From NCBI GenBank assembly GCA_045124255.1, contig JBGVLM010000034.1, positions 1 to 14,100 on the forward strand: 14,100 nucleotides of DNA. Direction: 5' to 3'. The notes under the pieces were generated by a model. That model did not search any database and was not told the DNA's origin. It saw only the letters and a program-made list of their open reading frames with translations. This stretch comes from Eshraghiella sp045124255 (GTDB lineage: Bacteria; Bacillota; Clostridia; Lachnospirales; Lachnospiraceae). Below are positions 1-8,417 of this stretch, in pieces. The stretch's first letter is position 1; each line of letters starts with the position of its first letter. A program made the position numbers and the translations under genes.

Positions 1-99
1 AAGTTTTTACAACTCCTCCTACCGTGCTTTGTAGTATAGCTTCTTACAAACTATTTTACATCACGGAGAAGAAGTTTTAAATCTTTCATTACTATTTGT

Positions 100-119
100 G
101 CCGCCAACTGAAAGGCGGC
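100..119 (+). other. Short GC-rich hairpin upstream of xseB
   Basis: Six-base arms GCCGCC (100-105) and GGCGGC (114-119) enclose an 8-nt loop. No U tract follows, so this is not an intrinsic terminator. It ends 5 nt before the GGAG that serves xseB and could affect translation or mark an RNA processing site. The rest of 1-134 shows a 6-bp inverted repeat (28-33 with 45-50) and an open frame from 3 to 80 that I do not recognise. I see no convincing promoter there. Confidence 0.4.
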
Positions 120-134
120 GGAATGGAGATTTTT

Positions 135-326
135 ATGAAAATAGAAGAATCTTTTCAGGAATTAGAGAAAATAATAGTCAGATTAGAAGATAAGGATACT
201 ACTCTGGAGGAAGCCTTTAAGGAGTATGAGAAGGGTGTAGGTATTGTTAAGGAATGCAATAAGACACTTGATAAGGTACAGAAGGAGATTATAGTCCTTC
301 AGGAGAACGAAGAAGGGGAACAATAA
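135..326 (+). CDS. xseB: Exodeoxyribonuclease VII small subunit
   Basis: Small subunit of exonuclease VII, which works with XseA to degrade single-stranded DNA in the cytoplasm. The 63-residue product is almost entirely charged helix. It has the family pattern: an N-terminal SFQELEKI segment, then RLED, then LEEAFKEYEKGV at about residues 27-38, and a lysine-rich second helix. I chose ATG 135 because GGAG at 125-128 lies 6 nt upstream and because the product then begins like other XseB proteins. In-frame starts at 96 (TTG) and 123 (ATG) would add residues unlike the family. The stop overlaps the ispA start (TAATG), implying translational coupling. XseA would be expected just upstream, but bases 1-95 do not look like its C-terminus. 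Confidence 0.9.
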   Translation: MKIEESFQELEKIIVRLEDKDTTLEEAFKEYEKGVGIVKECNKTLDKVQKEIIVLQENEEGEQ

Positions 327-1231
327 TGGATTTTAAGGCAGAGCTTGACATAAGGAGCAGACAGGCTTGGGAGATTGTAGAGAAATACATTCCGCAGCCG
401 GATATAAATAATCAGAATATTATACAGGCGATGTCATATAGTCTCAGTGCCGGAGGAAAAAGACTGAGACCGGTTCTTATCCGGTCTTTTTATGAACTCT
501 ATGGCGGAGCGGGCAAAGAAGAGGAGCCTTTTATGGCTGCGATGGAAATGCTTCACACATATTCGCTTGTGCATGATGATTTACCGGCAATTGATAATGA
601 TGATTACAGAAGAGGACTTCCTACCACACACCGGCAGTTTGGTGAGGCTGTGGGTATACTGGCAGGGGACGGACTTTTACATCTGGCGTATGAAACTGCA
701 ATAAAAGCATTTGATATAACAGATGATGTCAGTAAAGTTAATAATGTAATTAAGGCGTTGAGAATTTTCGGCAGCAAAACAGGACTTTACGGAATGTTTG
801 GCGGTCAGGCTGCGGATGTTATTAATACCGGCAGGGAAATTTCCGACGATTTATTATTTTATATATATAAAAATAAAACAGGTGCACTGATTGAGGGCTC
901 CATGATGATTGGTGCCGCACTTGCAGGTGCCTCTGATGAGGATATTGCAATAATCGAGGGAGTAGGACGCAATATCGGAATGGCTTTTCAGATAAGGGAT
1001 GATATTCTTGACATGTATGGTAATGAAGAACTTTTGGGAAAGCCTGTCAACAGTGACGAGAGAAATAATAAAAAGACCTATCTTTCAATAAAAGGATTGG
1101 ATAAATCCATTGAAGATATTGATAAATTAACCAATGATGCTGTTAATACACTGGCATTAATTGGAAATAATGAGAGGGAGAGGGTATTCCTGACTGAATT
1201 ATTTAAATATTTGGTCTCAAGGAATATTTAG
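326..1231 (+). CDS. ispA: Polyprenyl (farnesyl/geranyl) diphosphate synthase
   Basis: Cytoplasmic trans-prenyltransferase that condenses isopentenyl diphosphate with allylic diphosphates to make geranyl and farnesyl diphosphate, precursors of undecaprenyl carriers and quinones. The 301-residue protein has the expected order: GGKRLRP at 43-49, the first aspartate-rich motif DDLPAID at 84-90 (the DDxxxxD form of bacterial short-chain enzymes), GGQAAD at 161-166, a KT pair at about 186-187, and the second aspartate-rich motif DDILD at 227-231. Length fits IspA. The start codon shares one base with the xseB stop. Dxs, an early enzyme of the same MEP/isoprenoid route, is next, which supports a joint function. 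Exact chain length of the product cannot be fixed from sequence; farnesyl diphosphate is the family default. Confidence 0.93.
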   Translation: MDFKAELDIRSRQAWEIVEKYIPQPDINNQNIIQAMSYSLSAGGKRLRPVLIRSFYELYGGAGKEEEPFMAAMEMLHTYSLVHDDLPAIDNDDYRRGLPTTHRQFGEAVGILAGDGLLHLAYETAIKAFDITDDVSKVNNVIKALRIFGSKTGLYGMFGGQAADVINTGREISDDLLFYIYKNKTGALIEGSMMIGAALAGASDEDIAIIEGVGRNIGMAFQIRDDILDMYGNEELLGKPVNSDERNNKKTYLSIKGLDKSIEDIDKLTNDAVNTLALIGNNERERVFLTELFKYLVSRNI

Positions 1232-1256
1232 ATTTTAACAACAGGAAGTAACAGAG

Positions 1257-3119
1257 ATGATATTAGATTATATTAACAGTCCGAATGATATTAAAACAAT
1301 TAATCCCGAGGATTATGGGACACTTGCAGGTGAGATAAGGGAATGGATAATACAAAATGTAAGCCGTAACGGAGGCCATTTAAGTTCTGCGTTAGGCGTT
1401 GTGGAGCTTACAATGGCACTGCATTTGTCTTTTAATCTTCCTAAGGATAAAATATTATGGGATGTCGGACATCAGGCATACGCCCACAAGATTCTTACGG
1501 GACGTAAGGACGATTTTGGGACACTGAGACAGCACGGAGGATTAAGCGGATTTCCTACGCTGAATGAAAGCCCGTGCGACGCATTTGGCATGGGTCATGC
1601 TTCAACCTCCTTATCGGCAGCACTCGGAATGGTTAATGCGAGAGAACTGGCGGGCGGAGATAATTATGTGGTGTCGGTTATCGGAGACGGTGCATTAACG
1701 GGCGGAATGGCATTTGAAGCACTTAATAATGCGTCTGCAATTAACAGCAATATGATTATTATCCTTAATGATAATGAGATGTCCATTTCAAAAAATGTAG
1801 GCGGAATATCCAAAATGCTGACCAATCTGAGAACAGATGAGAAATACAACCGCCTTAAATATCGGGTTAAGAACGGGCTTGCAAGAATTCCTGATTATGG
1901 GGATGAGCTGATTGGCAAAATCCATAAGACAAAAAGCTCAATTAAACAGATTTTTGTACCGGGAATGATTTTCGAAGATATGGGCGTTACCTACCTCGGA
2001 CCGGTGGACGGACATGATATTAATAAGCTTTTGAAGATGATTGCAATGGCAAAGAAGCTGAACCATGCAGTACTTATTCATGTTCATACGAAGAAGGGCA
2101 AGGGTTACTCCTATGCTGAGAAGAGACCTTCGTTCTATCATGGAATAACGCCGTTTGACCCTAAGACGGGTACATTGCTTGACCAGTCAAAGGTAAGAAC
2201 CTATTCGGATGTTTTCTCAACCCATATTGTCAGAAATGCCAGGGAGGATAAACGTATTGTTGCGATAACTGCGGCAATGAGTGAGGGCTGCGGACTGAAA
2301 CGTTTTGAGAAGCTTTTTCCTGAACGTTTTTATGATGTCGGAATTGCCGAGGAGCATGCCGTGACATTTGCGGCAGGTCTTGCAGCGGAGGGTTATAAGC
2401 CATATGTTGCAATATACTCGTCATTTTTGCAGAGAGCTTTTGACCAGGTTCTGCATGATGTCTGCATTCAGAAGCTTCCGGTGCGTTTCATTGTTGAGAG
2501 AGCAGGAATAGTAGGTGCGGACGGAATTACTCATCAGGGTATTTTTGACATATCATATCTTAATATTATACCTAATATGACAATTATGGCACCTAAGAAC
2601 CGCTTTGAATTAAAGTTGATGATTGATTATTCAGTGGATTTTGACGGTCCGCTTGCAATAAGATTTCCTAAGGGTAAGGCTTCGGAGGTGTATTCGGACA
2701 ATCTTGCACCGATTGAGTACGGAAAGAGTGAAATGCTTGTTAAGGGCAGCAGAATTGCAATTCTCGCTGTCGGTGCATGCCTTGAAACAGCCAATGAAGT
2801 AGAGGATATTCTGATTGACAGAGGTTATAATCCGACAATTGTCAATGCAAGATTTATAAAGCCGATTGATGAGGAGCTGATTGATGAGCTTGCCAAGAAC
2901 CATGAGCTCATTGTTACAATAGAGGAAAATGTTTTAAACGGAGGATATGGTATGAATGTCCTTTCGTATGTTAATAACAATAATATTGATGTTAAGGTTC
3001 TGACCAGGGCTCTGCCGGACTGCTACATTGAGCATGGCGAGTCAGGGGAACTTAAGAAGATATACGGATTGAATGCTTCGGATATTTCCAAGGAGATTTT
3101 AAAAAGGATTGACAAATGA
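1257..3119 (+). CDS. dxs: 1-deoxy-D-xylulose-5-phosphate synthase
   Basis: Thiamine-diphosphate enzyme that joins pyruvate and glyceraldehyde 3-phosphate to form DXP, the first step of the MEP isoprenoid pathway and also a source for thiamine and pyridoxal. The 620-residue length is normal. Visible marks: GGHLSSALG with the conserved His at 41; the ThDP/Mg motif starting GDGALTGG at 143 and ending with the NN pair at 157-158; NDNEMSIS at 171-178; the catalytic-glutamate segment GIAEEHAVTFAAG from residue 362; and VERAGIVGADG with GITHQG, where the usual Asp of DRAG is Glu. A GGAAG-type ribosome site at about 1244-1248 precedes ATG 1257. The gene follows ispA by 25 nt and overlaps tlyA by 4 nt (ATGA). 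Confidence 0.97.
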   Translation: MILDYINSPNDIKTINPEDYGTLAGEIREWIIQNVSRNGGHLSSALGVVELTMALHLSFNLPKDKILWDVGHQAYAHKILTGRKDDFGTLRQHGGLSGFPTLNESPCDAFGMGHASTSLSAALGMVNARELAGGDNYVVSVIGDGALTGGMAFEALNNASAINSNMIIILNDNEMSISKNVGGISKMLTNLRTDEKYNRLKYRVKNGLARIPDYGDELIGKIHKTKSSIKQIFVPGMIFEDMGVTYLGPVDGHDINKLLKMIAMAKKLNHAVLIHVHTKKGKGYSYAEKRPSFYHGITPFDPKTGTLLDQSKVRTYSDVFSTHIVRNAREDKRIVAITAAMSEGCGLKRFEKLFPERFYDVGIAEEHAVTFAAGLAAEGYKPYVAIYSSFLQRAFDQVLHDVCIQKLPVRFIVERAGIVGADGITHQGIFDISYLNIIPNMTIMAPKNRFELKLMIDYSVDFDGPLAIRFPKGKASEVYSDNLAPIEYGKSEMLVKGSRIAILAVGACLETANEVEDILIDRGYNPTIVNARFIKPIDEELIDELAKNHELIVTIEENVLNGGYGMNVLSYVNNNNIDVKVLTRALPDCYIEHGESGELKKIYGLNASDISKEILKRIDK

Positions 3120-3919
3120 AAGAAAGACTTGATGTTTTATTAGTAGAAAGAAGACTTGCCGATTCAAGAGAAAAGGCTAAGGCAATTATCATGTCCGGAA
3201 TTGTATATGTTGAAGGGCAGAAGGAGGACAAGGCCGGCTCAATGTTTGATGTTTCAAGCAATATTGAACTGAGGGGCGTGACTCTTAAATATGTAAGCCG
3301 CGGCGGATTAAAGCTTGAGAAGGCAATGGAGGTTTTTCCTGTTGAGCTTACAAATGCAGTATGTATGGATGTAGGTTCCTCAACGGGCGGATTTACTGAC
3401 TGCATGCTTATGAACGGTGCGGTTAAGGTATATTCCGTGGATGTCGGTCATGGACAGCTTGCGTGGAAGTTAAGACAGGATGAAAGAGTTGTTGTAATGG
3501 AGAAAACCAATATCCGTTATGTTACTCCGGAGAATATTGAGGATGTACTGGACTTTGCCAGTATAGATGTTTCTTTTATATCACTTACCAAGGTTCTTCT
3601 GCCTGTGAAGAATTTATTAAGGACCGGCGGCAAAATAGTCTGCCTTATCAAGCCGCAGTTTGAAGCCGGAAGGGAAAAGGTCGGCAAGAAGGGTGTAGTA
3701 AGGGACTATAAGGTCCATGAAGAGGTAATAGAAGAGGTATTGAATTTTGCAGTTTCAATCGGATTTGATGTTGAAGGACTGGATTATTCCCCTATTAAGG
3801 GTCCCGAGGGAAATATAGAATATCTTGCGTGTCTTGTCAAAACGGACAAGGAGCAGGGAGAATTTATTAATTCAATTAATATTGTAGAAGTGGTTAAGGA
3901 ATCCCACGATAAGCTTTAA
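3116..3919 (+). CDS. tlyA: TlyA-family rRNA 2'-O-methyltransferase (hemolysin A homologue)
   Basis: SAM-dependent methyltransferase of the TlyA family, whose characterised members 2'-O-methylate cytidines in 16S and/or 23S rRNA; the hemolysin name is historical. Residues about 3-60 form an S4 RNA-binding domain (ERLDVLLVERRL, SREKAKAIIMSG, VYVEG). An RrmJ/FtsJ-like Rossmann methyltransferase follows: SAM-binding DVGSSTGGFTD near residues 83-93, DVGHGQLAW near 106-114, SIDVSFISL, and KPQFEAGREKVGKKGVVRD. The 267-residue length is usual. Its ATGA start overlaps the dxs stop and nadK follows after 9 nt, so it belongs to the core operon. The dxs-tlyA-nadK-argR-recN order is widespread in Firmicutes. 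Confidence 0.93.
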   Translation: MKERLDVLLVERRLADSREKAKAIIMSGIVYVEGQKEDKAGSMFDVSSNIELRGVTLKYVSRGGLKLEKAMEVFPVELTNAVCMDVGSSTGGFTDCMLMNGAVKVYSVDVGHGQLAWKLRQDERVVVMEKTNIRYVTPENIEDVLDFASIDVSFISLTKVLLPVKNLLRTGGKIVCLIKPQFEAGREKVGKKGVVRDYKVHEEVIEEVLNFAVSIGFDVEGLDYSPIKGPEGNIEYLACLVKTDKEQGEFINSINIVEVVKESHDKL

Positions 3920-3928
3920 GGAGTAAGG

Positions 3929-4783
3929 ATGAATAATTTTTACGTCGTATCTAATGCGCAGAAGGACAGCAGCTTTGAAAAAGCAAAAAAAATATGTGAG
4001 TATATTCGCAGTAAGGGCTGTGAATGTGCATATCAGGATTTTGATTTTACACGAAAATCGGCTACATATAACTTTGCGGATGTTAATAGAATTCCTGAGG
4101 GCACGCAGTGCGTACTGGTTCTTGGCGGTGACGGAACACTGATTCAGGCAGCAAGGGATTTGGGTGAGATATCCATACCGGTATTTGGAATTAATATCGG
4201 AACACTGGGCTTTTTGACAGAAATCGACATGACAAGGGCATTTCCTGCAATTGACAGCCTTATTAAGGATGAATTTTACCCTGACAGCCGTATGATAATA
4301 AGCGGAAGCGTAATCAGGGATAATCAGGTTATATATTCTGAAGAGGCGTTAAATGATATTGTTCTTAACCGTGTGGGACCGTTAAGAATTATTCATTTTG
4401 ATATTTTTGTAAATAATGAATTCCTTATCAGCTACAGAGCTGATGGTTTAATTGTTGCCACTCCGACGGGCTCAACGGCATACAATCTTTCAGCAGGAGG
4501 CCCGATAATCAGGCCGGGAATCGAATCCATTGTCATGACGCCAATTTGTCCTCACATGCTTAATAAAAGCAGCGTGGTATTCGGCAAGGACGATGTGCTT
4601 GAAATAAGGCTTAATCATACCGGAGTATCAGATGAGAAAAGGGTTGTAACCTTCGACGGAGACCATTATTTTGAACTTATTGAGGGTGACAGAATAATAA
4701 TCCGCAAATCTGACAGGAAGGCTATATTTGTACGCACGGAAAATCATAATTTCCTGCAAATTTTAAGAAATAAATTATCCTGA
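3929..4783 (+). CDS. nadK: NAD kinase
   Basis: Phosphorylates NAD to NADP using ATP or polyphosphate in the cytoplasm. The 284-residue protein has the diagnostic GGDGT motif (66-70), INIGTLGFLTE (88-98), and the glycine-rich segment TPTGSTAYNLSAGGP (178-192). SEEALNDIVLNR (137-148) carries the conserved NE/ND-type element of the nucleotide site. AAGGAG at 3918-3923 sits 5 nt before ATG 3929 and overlaps the tlyA stop, so the two genes are probably translationally linked. Supply of NADPH fits with the reductive steps of the MEP pathway encoded nearby, though that link is inference. Confidence 0.96.
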   Translation: MNNFYVVSNAQKDSSFEKAKKICEYIRSKGCECAYQDFDFTRKSATYNFADVNRIPEGTQCVLVLGGDGTLIQAARDLGEISIPVFGINIGTLGFLTEIDMTRAFPAIDSLIKDEFYPDSRMIISGSVIRDNQVIYSEEALNDIVLNRVGPLRIIHFDIFVNNEFLISYRADGLIVATPTGSTAYNLSAGGPIIRPGIESIVMTPICPHMLNKSSVVFGKDDVLEIRLNHTGVSDEKRVVTFDGDHYFELIEGDRIIIRKSDRKAIFVRTENHNFLQILRNKLS

Positions 4784-4801
4784 CGAATGAGAGATGTTTA
4801 A

Positions 4802-5248
4802 ATGAAGGTAGAAAGACACAGTAAAATAATCGAAATTATCGGCAAAAAGGACATAGAGACTCAGGAGGAGTTAGCGGACGCATTAAACAGCGAGGGCTAT
4901 AATGTTACGCAGGCAACTGTTTCAAGAGATATCAGGGAATTAAAACTCTCCAAGATTTCCGTTAACGGCAGACAGAAATATGCGGTTCTTAACAGGAATG
5001 AAGGCGGCCTTGTGGATAAGTACAAAAGAGTACTTAAGGATGGCTATGTTTCAATGGATATGGCACAGAATATTCTCGTAATAAAAACGGTTTCAGGAAT
5101 GGCAATGGCAGTTGCCGCAGCACTTGATTCAATGAACTGGAATGAAATTGTAGGTACGATTGCGGGGGATGACACAATTATGTGTGCAATCAGAACCGTT
5201 GAAGATACAAAAGCACTTATGGAGAAAATCCGTAAGGTTGTAATGTAA
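4802..5248 (+). CDS. argR: Arginine repressor ArgR/AhrC
   Basis: Hexameric arginine-responsive transcription regulator that represses arginine synthesis and activates catabolism. The 148-residue protein is full length. Residues 1-65 form the winged helix DNA-binding domain, with the recognition segment QATVSRDIRELKL at 37-49. The C-terminal oligomerisation and arginine-binding domain ends with GTIAGDDTIMCAIRT (118-132), whose DD pair contacts arginine. The ribosome site before ATG 4802 is weak (GAGAG about 10 nt upstream). Its place between nadK and recN is a standard Firmicutes arrangement, so position alone says nothing about its targets. Confidence 0.95.
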   Translation: MKVERHSKIIEIIGKKDIETQEELADALNSEGYNVTQATVSRDIRELKLSKISVNGRQKYAVLNRNEGGLVDKYKRVLKDGYVSMDMAQNILVIKTVSGMAMAVAAALDSMNWNEIVGTIAGDDTIMCAIRTVEDTKALMEKIRKVVM

Positions 5249-5265
5249 TTTAACCGGGGGTATAA

Positions 5266-5279
5266 CTTTCCGCGGAAAG
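5266..5279 (+). repeat. 14-bp perfect palindrome over the recN ribosome site
   Basis: CTTTCCGCGGAAAG is its own reverse complement and lies in the 41-nt gap between argR and recN. Its right half runs into the AAAGGA ribosome site of recN (5276-5281). It could be a protein-binding site or form a 5-bp hairpin that partly hides the ribosome site. It does not resemble an ARG box or the Firmicutes LexA box (GAAC-N4-GTTC). Function unknown. Confidence 0.35.
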
Positions 5280-5289
5280 GAAATAATAT

Positions 5290-6966
5290 ATGTTAACAAG
5301 TTTACATGTGAAAAATCTTGCATTAATTGAAGAGACGGAGATAGAGTTCGGCAGGGGACTTAATGTCCTTACGGGAGAGACCGGTGCCGGCAAATCAATA
5401 CTGCTCGGTTCAGTTAATCTTGCACTGGGTGCAAAAGCAGGCAGTGACGTTATCGGAAGATACGGTGATTCTGCCCTTGTTGAACTGACATTCCTGATAG
5501 AAGATACGGAGAAAATTGCCAGACTGCAGGAACTTGATATTTATCCTGAAGATGGCTGCATTACGATATCCAGAAGAATTTTACCGGGAAAGAGCGTAAT
5601 AAAGGTAAACGGCGAGACAATAACTGCCGCCGGAGTCAGAAATATTACGGAGTTTTTAATTGATATACACGGTCAGCATGACCACCAGTCGCTTCTGTAT
5701 AAGAAGAACCATCTTGAGATACTGGACAAATTTGCAAAAGACGAGTTAGCAGGATTAAAGGCGGAGCTTAAAGAGAAATTTGCTGAATATTCCGATTTGA
5801 AAAAGCAGCTTGAGCAGTTTTCGTTAAGCGAAGAGGAGCGTAACAGGGAGAAGGATTTTCTTGATTTTGAAATAAAAGAAATTGAAAATGCAAAGCTTAA
5901 AATCGGAGAGGATGAGGAACTGGAAGCACTTTACAGGAAAATAACCAATTCCAAAAACATAATGAGTGAGCTTGACACGGTAAGTCATCTTGTAAGTGCC
6001 GACGGTGAATATAATGCTTCGGATATGCTTGGAAGAGCCTATAATGCCCTTAATTCGGTCGTTCAGTATGATGAGGGACTAAATCCTTTACTTGAGCAGT
6101 TAGCTCTTTTAGACAGCCAGATTAATGATTTTAATTATGATTTGAAAAATTACATTGAAGGCATGGAATTTGATGAATTCACATATCTGGAAACAGAAAA
6201 CCGCTTAAATACAATTAACGGATTAAAATCAAAATATGGAGGAACAATAGAAAATGTTCTTCTGCATGCAGAGAAAGCTGCCAAAAGGCTTGAATTTTAC
6301 ACGGATTACGAGACTAATCTTGAAACCGTTCAGAAAAAACTCGCACAGGCATTTGATGCAGTTCAGAAGAAATGTGCTGAAATTTCTGTAATTCGCAGAA
6401 AGGCGGCTGCCGGATTGTCAGAGGAGATAAAAAGTGCACTTGAGGACCTTAATTTTGAACAGGTACAGTTTGCGGTCGCAATCAGTCCTTTGGATATGCC
6501 GACAAGAAACGGTGCGGATGAAGCAGAATTTATGATTTCGGTTAATCCCGGAGAGACACCGAAGCCTTTGGCAAAAATTGCCTCAGGCGGAGAATTGTCA
6601 AGAATTATGCTTGGCATTAAATCGGTACTCGCAGGAAAGGACGAAATTGAATCATTGATTTTTGATGAAATTGATACCGGAATAAGCGGCAGAACAGCAC
6701 AGAAGGTATCTGAGAAAATGTCGGGAATTTCACGCAGCCATCAGGTTATCTGCATAACACATCTGCCTCAGATTGCCGCAATGGCAGACACACATTTCCT
6801 TATTCATAAGGAAATCGAGAATGGTTTTACACAGACAGGCATAGAAAAGCTTGATGATAATGCAATAACAGAAGAGCTTGCGAGAATGCTCGGCGGAACG
6901 GAAATAACTGACATTGTAAGGCAGAATGCCGTCCAGATGAAGGAGCTTGCGAATAAGTCAAAATAA
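5290..6966 (+). CDS. recN: DNA repair protein RecN
   Basis: SMC-like ATPase that acts at DNA double-strand breaks, tethering ends and helping RecA-dependent recombination. The 558-residue length is normal. The N-terminal half-ATPase has Walker A GETGAGKS (29-36) and the Q-loop region DIHGQHDHQSLL near 121-132. A long charged coiled coil with a hinge-like middle follows (about 145-375). The C-terminal half has the ABC signature SGGELS at 432-437 and Walker B ending LIFDEID with D459/E460. AAAGGA at 5276-5281 precedes ATG 5290. This is the last gene before the terminator at 7007-7041, so it appears to close the xseB-recN operon. Confidence 0.96.
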   Translation: MLTSLHVKNLALIEETEIEFGRGLNVLTGETGAGKSILLGSVNLALGAKAGSDVIGRYGDSALVELTFLIEDTEKIARLQELDIYPEDGCITISRRILPGKSVIKVNGETITAAGVRNITEFLIDIHGQHDHQSLLYKKNHLEILDKFAKDELAGLKAELKEKFAEYSDLKKQLEQFSLSEEERNREKDFLDFEIKEIENAKLKIGEDEELEALYRKITNSKNIMSELDTVSHLVSADGEYNASDMLGRAYNALNSVVQYDEGLNPLLEQLALLDSQINDFNYDLKNYIEGMEFDEFTYLETENRLNTINGLKSKYGGTIENVLLHAEKAAKRLEFYTDYETNLETVQKKLAQAFDAVQKKCAEISVIRRKAAAGLSEEIKSALEDLNFEQVQFAVAISPLDMPTRNGADEAEFMISVNPGETPKPLAKIASGGELSRIMLGIKSVLAGKDEIESLIFDEIDTGISGRTAQKVSEKMSGISRSHQVICITHLPQIAAMADTHFLIHKEIENGFTQTGIEKLDDNAITEELARMLGGTEITDIVRQNAVQMKELANKSK

Positions 6967-7006
6967 AAGAAAATTCTAACAGATTTATTTGAATTTTTTA
7001 ATACAT

Positions 7007-7041
7007 AATAAGAACAGGAACTAACCTGTTCTTATTTTTTT
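7007..7041 (+). terminator. Strong intrinsic terminator between recN and spoIVB
   Basis: A perfect 12-bp stem, AATAAGAACAGG (7007-7018) with its complement at 7025-7036, has a 6-nt loop and ends in a run of seven T (7035-7041). It ends one base before the GGAGG of spoIVB, leaving no space for a promoter between the terminator and the spoIVB start. Confidence 0.92.
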
Positions 7042-7052
7042 GGAGGTGTATT

Positions 7053-8312
7053 ATGGGACAAAAAATAAAAAGAAAATACCGTACCGTACTTCTTGGAATA
7101 TTATTTCTGGTTCTCTGTTTAACATCTCTCGTATATGTGGAATATGTTAAAAGGGCAATACCGGACAATATATATATTGAAGAATATTCAGACGGAACAA
7201 TTAATTTTGACCTGCCTTTTGTCGGAACTGCAGATTTAAGCAGCAGTGATGGCTCTGCAATGGAAACATCGCTGGATTTGAGCAGTCCGCTCACAATTTA
7301 TTCCGGTGAAATTGCAGAGTATACAATGAATATCAGATTGTTTGGTATTTTTGATATTAAAAGTGTTAAGGTTTCAGTTAAGGATGAGGAAAGTGTGATT
7401 GCGGGGGGCATCCCTGTGGGGATATATATATACACTGACGGAGTTCTGGTCGTTGATGTCGGGGAGGTAACAACTGCAACGGGAGAAATTGAATCTCCTT
7501 CGAGAGGAGTATTAATGCCGGGAGATTATATAACCGCAGTTAACGGCGAGGAAACGGAGGATAAGGAAACTCTGATTAAACAGGTAGAGAAGTTTGGAGG
7601 AGATTATATTAATGTTACGGTCAGAAGAAACGGAGAAATTATCAATGTCAAAATTAATCCGGTAAAGGATTCCGAGGGTAAATATAAAATCGGCACATGG
7701 GTAAGGGATGACTGTCAGGGTCTTGGAACACTTACTTATATAGATGAGGATGGCGGTTTTGGAACCTTGGGACATGCAATTAGTGATTCTGATACGGGCA
7801 AAATAATTGAGATTCAGTCAGGCAGATTATATACCGCCAAGATATGGTCCGTAATAAAGGGAAAGTCAGGAACTCCGGGAGAGGTAATCGGTTCAATCAA
7901 CTACGGTACAAAAACCTATCTTGGAGAAATCAATGATAATACCGCAATCGGAATATATGGTGATGTATCAGATACCATATATGCATATCTTGACCGTACC
8001 TATATGAATATTGCTTACAAGCAGGATGTGCAGGAAGGTAAAGCATATATCAGAACCTTCGTCGGTGACACAATAAGTGATTATGAAATATATATTTATG
8101 ATTTAAATTATGCTGACAGCTACAGAAACAAGGGAATAGAATTCATGGTAACTGACGATAAGCTTTTGGAGCTTACAAACGGAATCGTTCAGGGAATGTC
8201 GGGTTCGCCAATCATCCAGAATGGAAAAGTAATCGGTGCCGTAACCCACGTATTCGTCAACGAACCGGAAAAAGGGTATGGAATATTTATTGAAAACATG
8301 CTGGAGCATTGA
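7053..8312 (+). CDS. spoIVB: SpoIVB sporulation serine peptidase (S55 family, PDZ)
   Basis: Forespore-secreted serine protease that in Bacillus activates the SpoIVFA/SpoIVFB complex so that pro-SigmaK is processed in the mother cell. The 419-residue protein starts with a basic stretch and one membrane segment (about residues 10-30, an uncleaved anchor or signal). A PDZ domain follows at about 110-205 (RGVLMPGDYITAVNG), then the peptidase domain with the catalytic histidine in TLGHAIS (H241) and the catalytic serine in GMSGSPI (first Ser, S383). Both are intact. GGAGG at 7042-7046 lies 6 nt before ATG 7053. In most endospore formers spo0A comes next; here an accessory island does. The last 117 nt, from the catalytic motif to the stop, recur as degenerate copies downstream. 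Confidence 0.95.
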   Translation: MGQKIKRKYRTVLLGILFLVLCLTSLVYVEYVKRAIPDNIYIEEYSDGTINFDLPFVGTADLSSSDGSAMETSLDLSSPLTIYSGEIAEYTMNIRLFGIFDIKSVKVSVKDEESVIAGGIPVGIYIYTDGVLVVDVGEVTTATGEIESPSRGVLMPGDYITAVNGEETEDKETLIKQVEKFGGDYINVTVRRNGEIINVKINPVKDSEGKYKIGTWVRDDCQGLGTLTYIDEDGGFGTLGHAISDSDTGKIIEIQSGRLYTAKIWSVIKGKSGTPGEVIGSINYGTKTYLGEINDNTAIGIYGDVSDTIYAYLDRTYMNIAYKQDVQEGKAYIRTFVGDTISDYEIYIYDLNYADSYRNKGIEFMVTDDKLLELTNGIVQGMSGSPIIQNGKVIGAVTHVFVNEPEKGYGIFIENMLEH

Positions 8313-8329
8313 GTCTAAGCAAAAAGCGG

Positions 8330-8376
8330 AAATAGCAGACAGCGTGAGCTTGCTCACTGGTTGTTCTGCTATTTTT
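8330..8376 (+). terminator. Intrinsic terminator after spoIVB
   Basis: The outer stem AAATAGCAGA (8330-8339) pairs with TCTGCTATTT (8365-8374). An inner stem GTGAGC/GCTCAC (8344-8349 with 8352-8357) has a 2-nt loop. The T run is 8372-8376. It is similar in design, but not in its loop, to the terminator at 9916-9968 that follows the second spoIVB 3' copy. Confidence 0.85.
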
Positions 8377-8417
8377 GATTTCTATTTGGCGAAATCCGCA
8401 CGATTAAAAAAATGGGA

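Noticed and set aside
100..119. GC-rich hairpin as a terminator of an upstream gene
   Set aside because: No T run follows; the next bases are GGAATGGAG.
1664..3405. Several - strand ORFs across dxs and tlyA
   Set aside because: Shadows of strongly supported + strand genes; no independent motifs.
5249..5289. ARG box for autoregulation between argR and recN
   Set aside because: The gap holds no match to the TGAATA/ATTCA-type ARG box.
7004..7010. CATAATA as a sigma-F/G -10 box for spoIVB
   Set aside because: No matching -35 at 17-18 nt spacing, and the box overlaps the ascending arm of the terminator.
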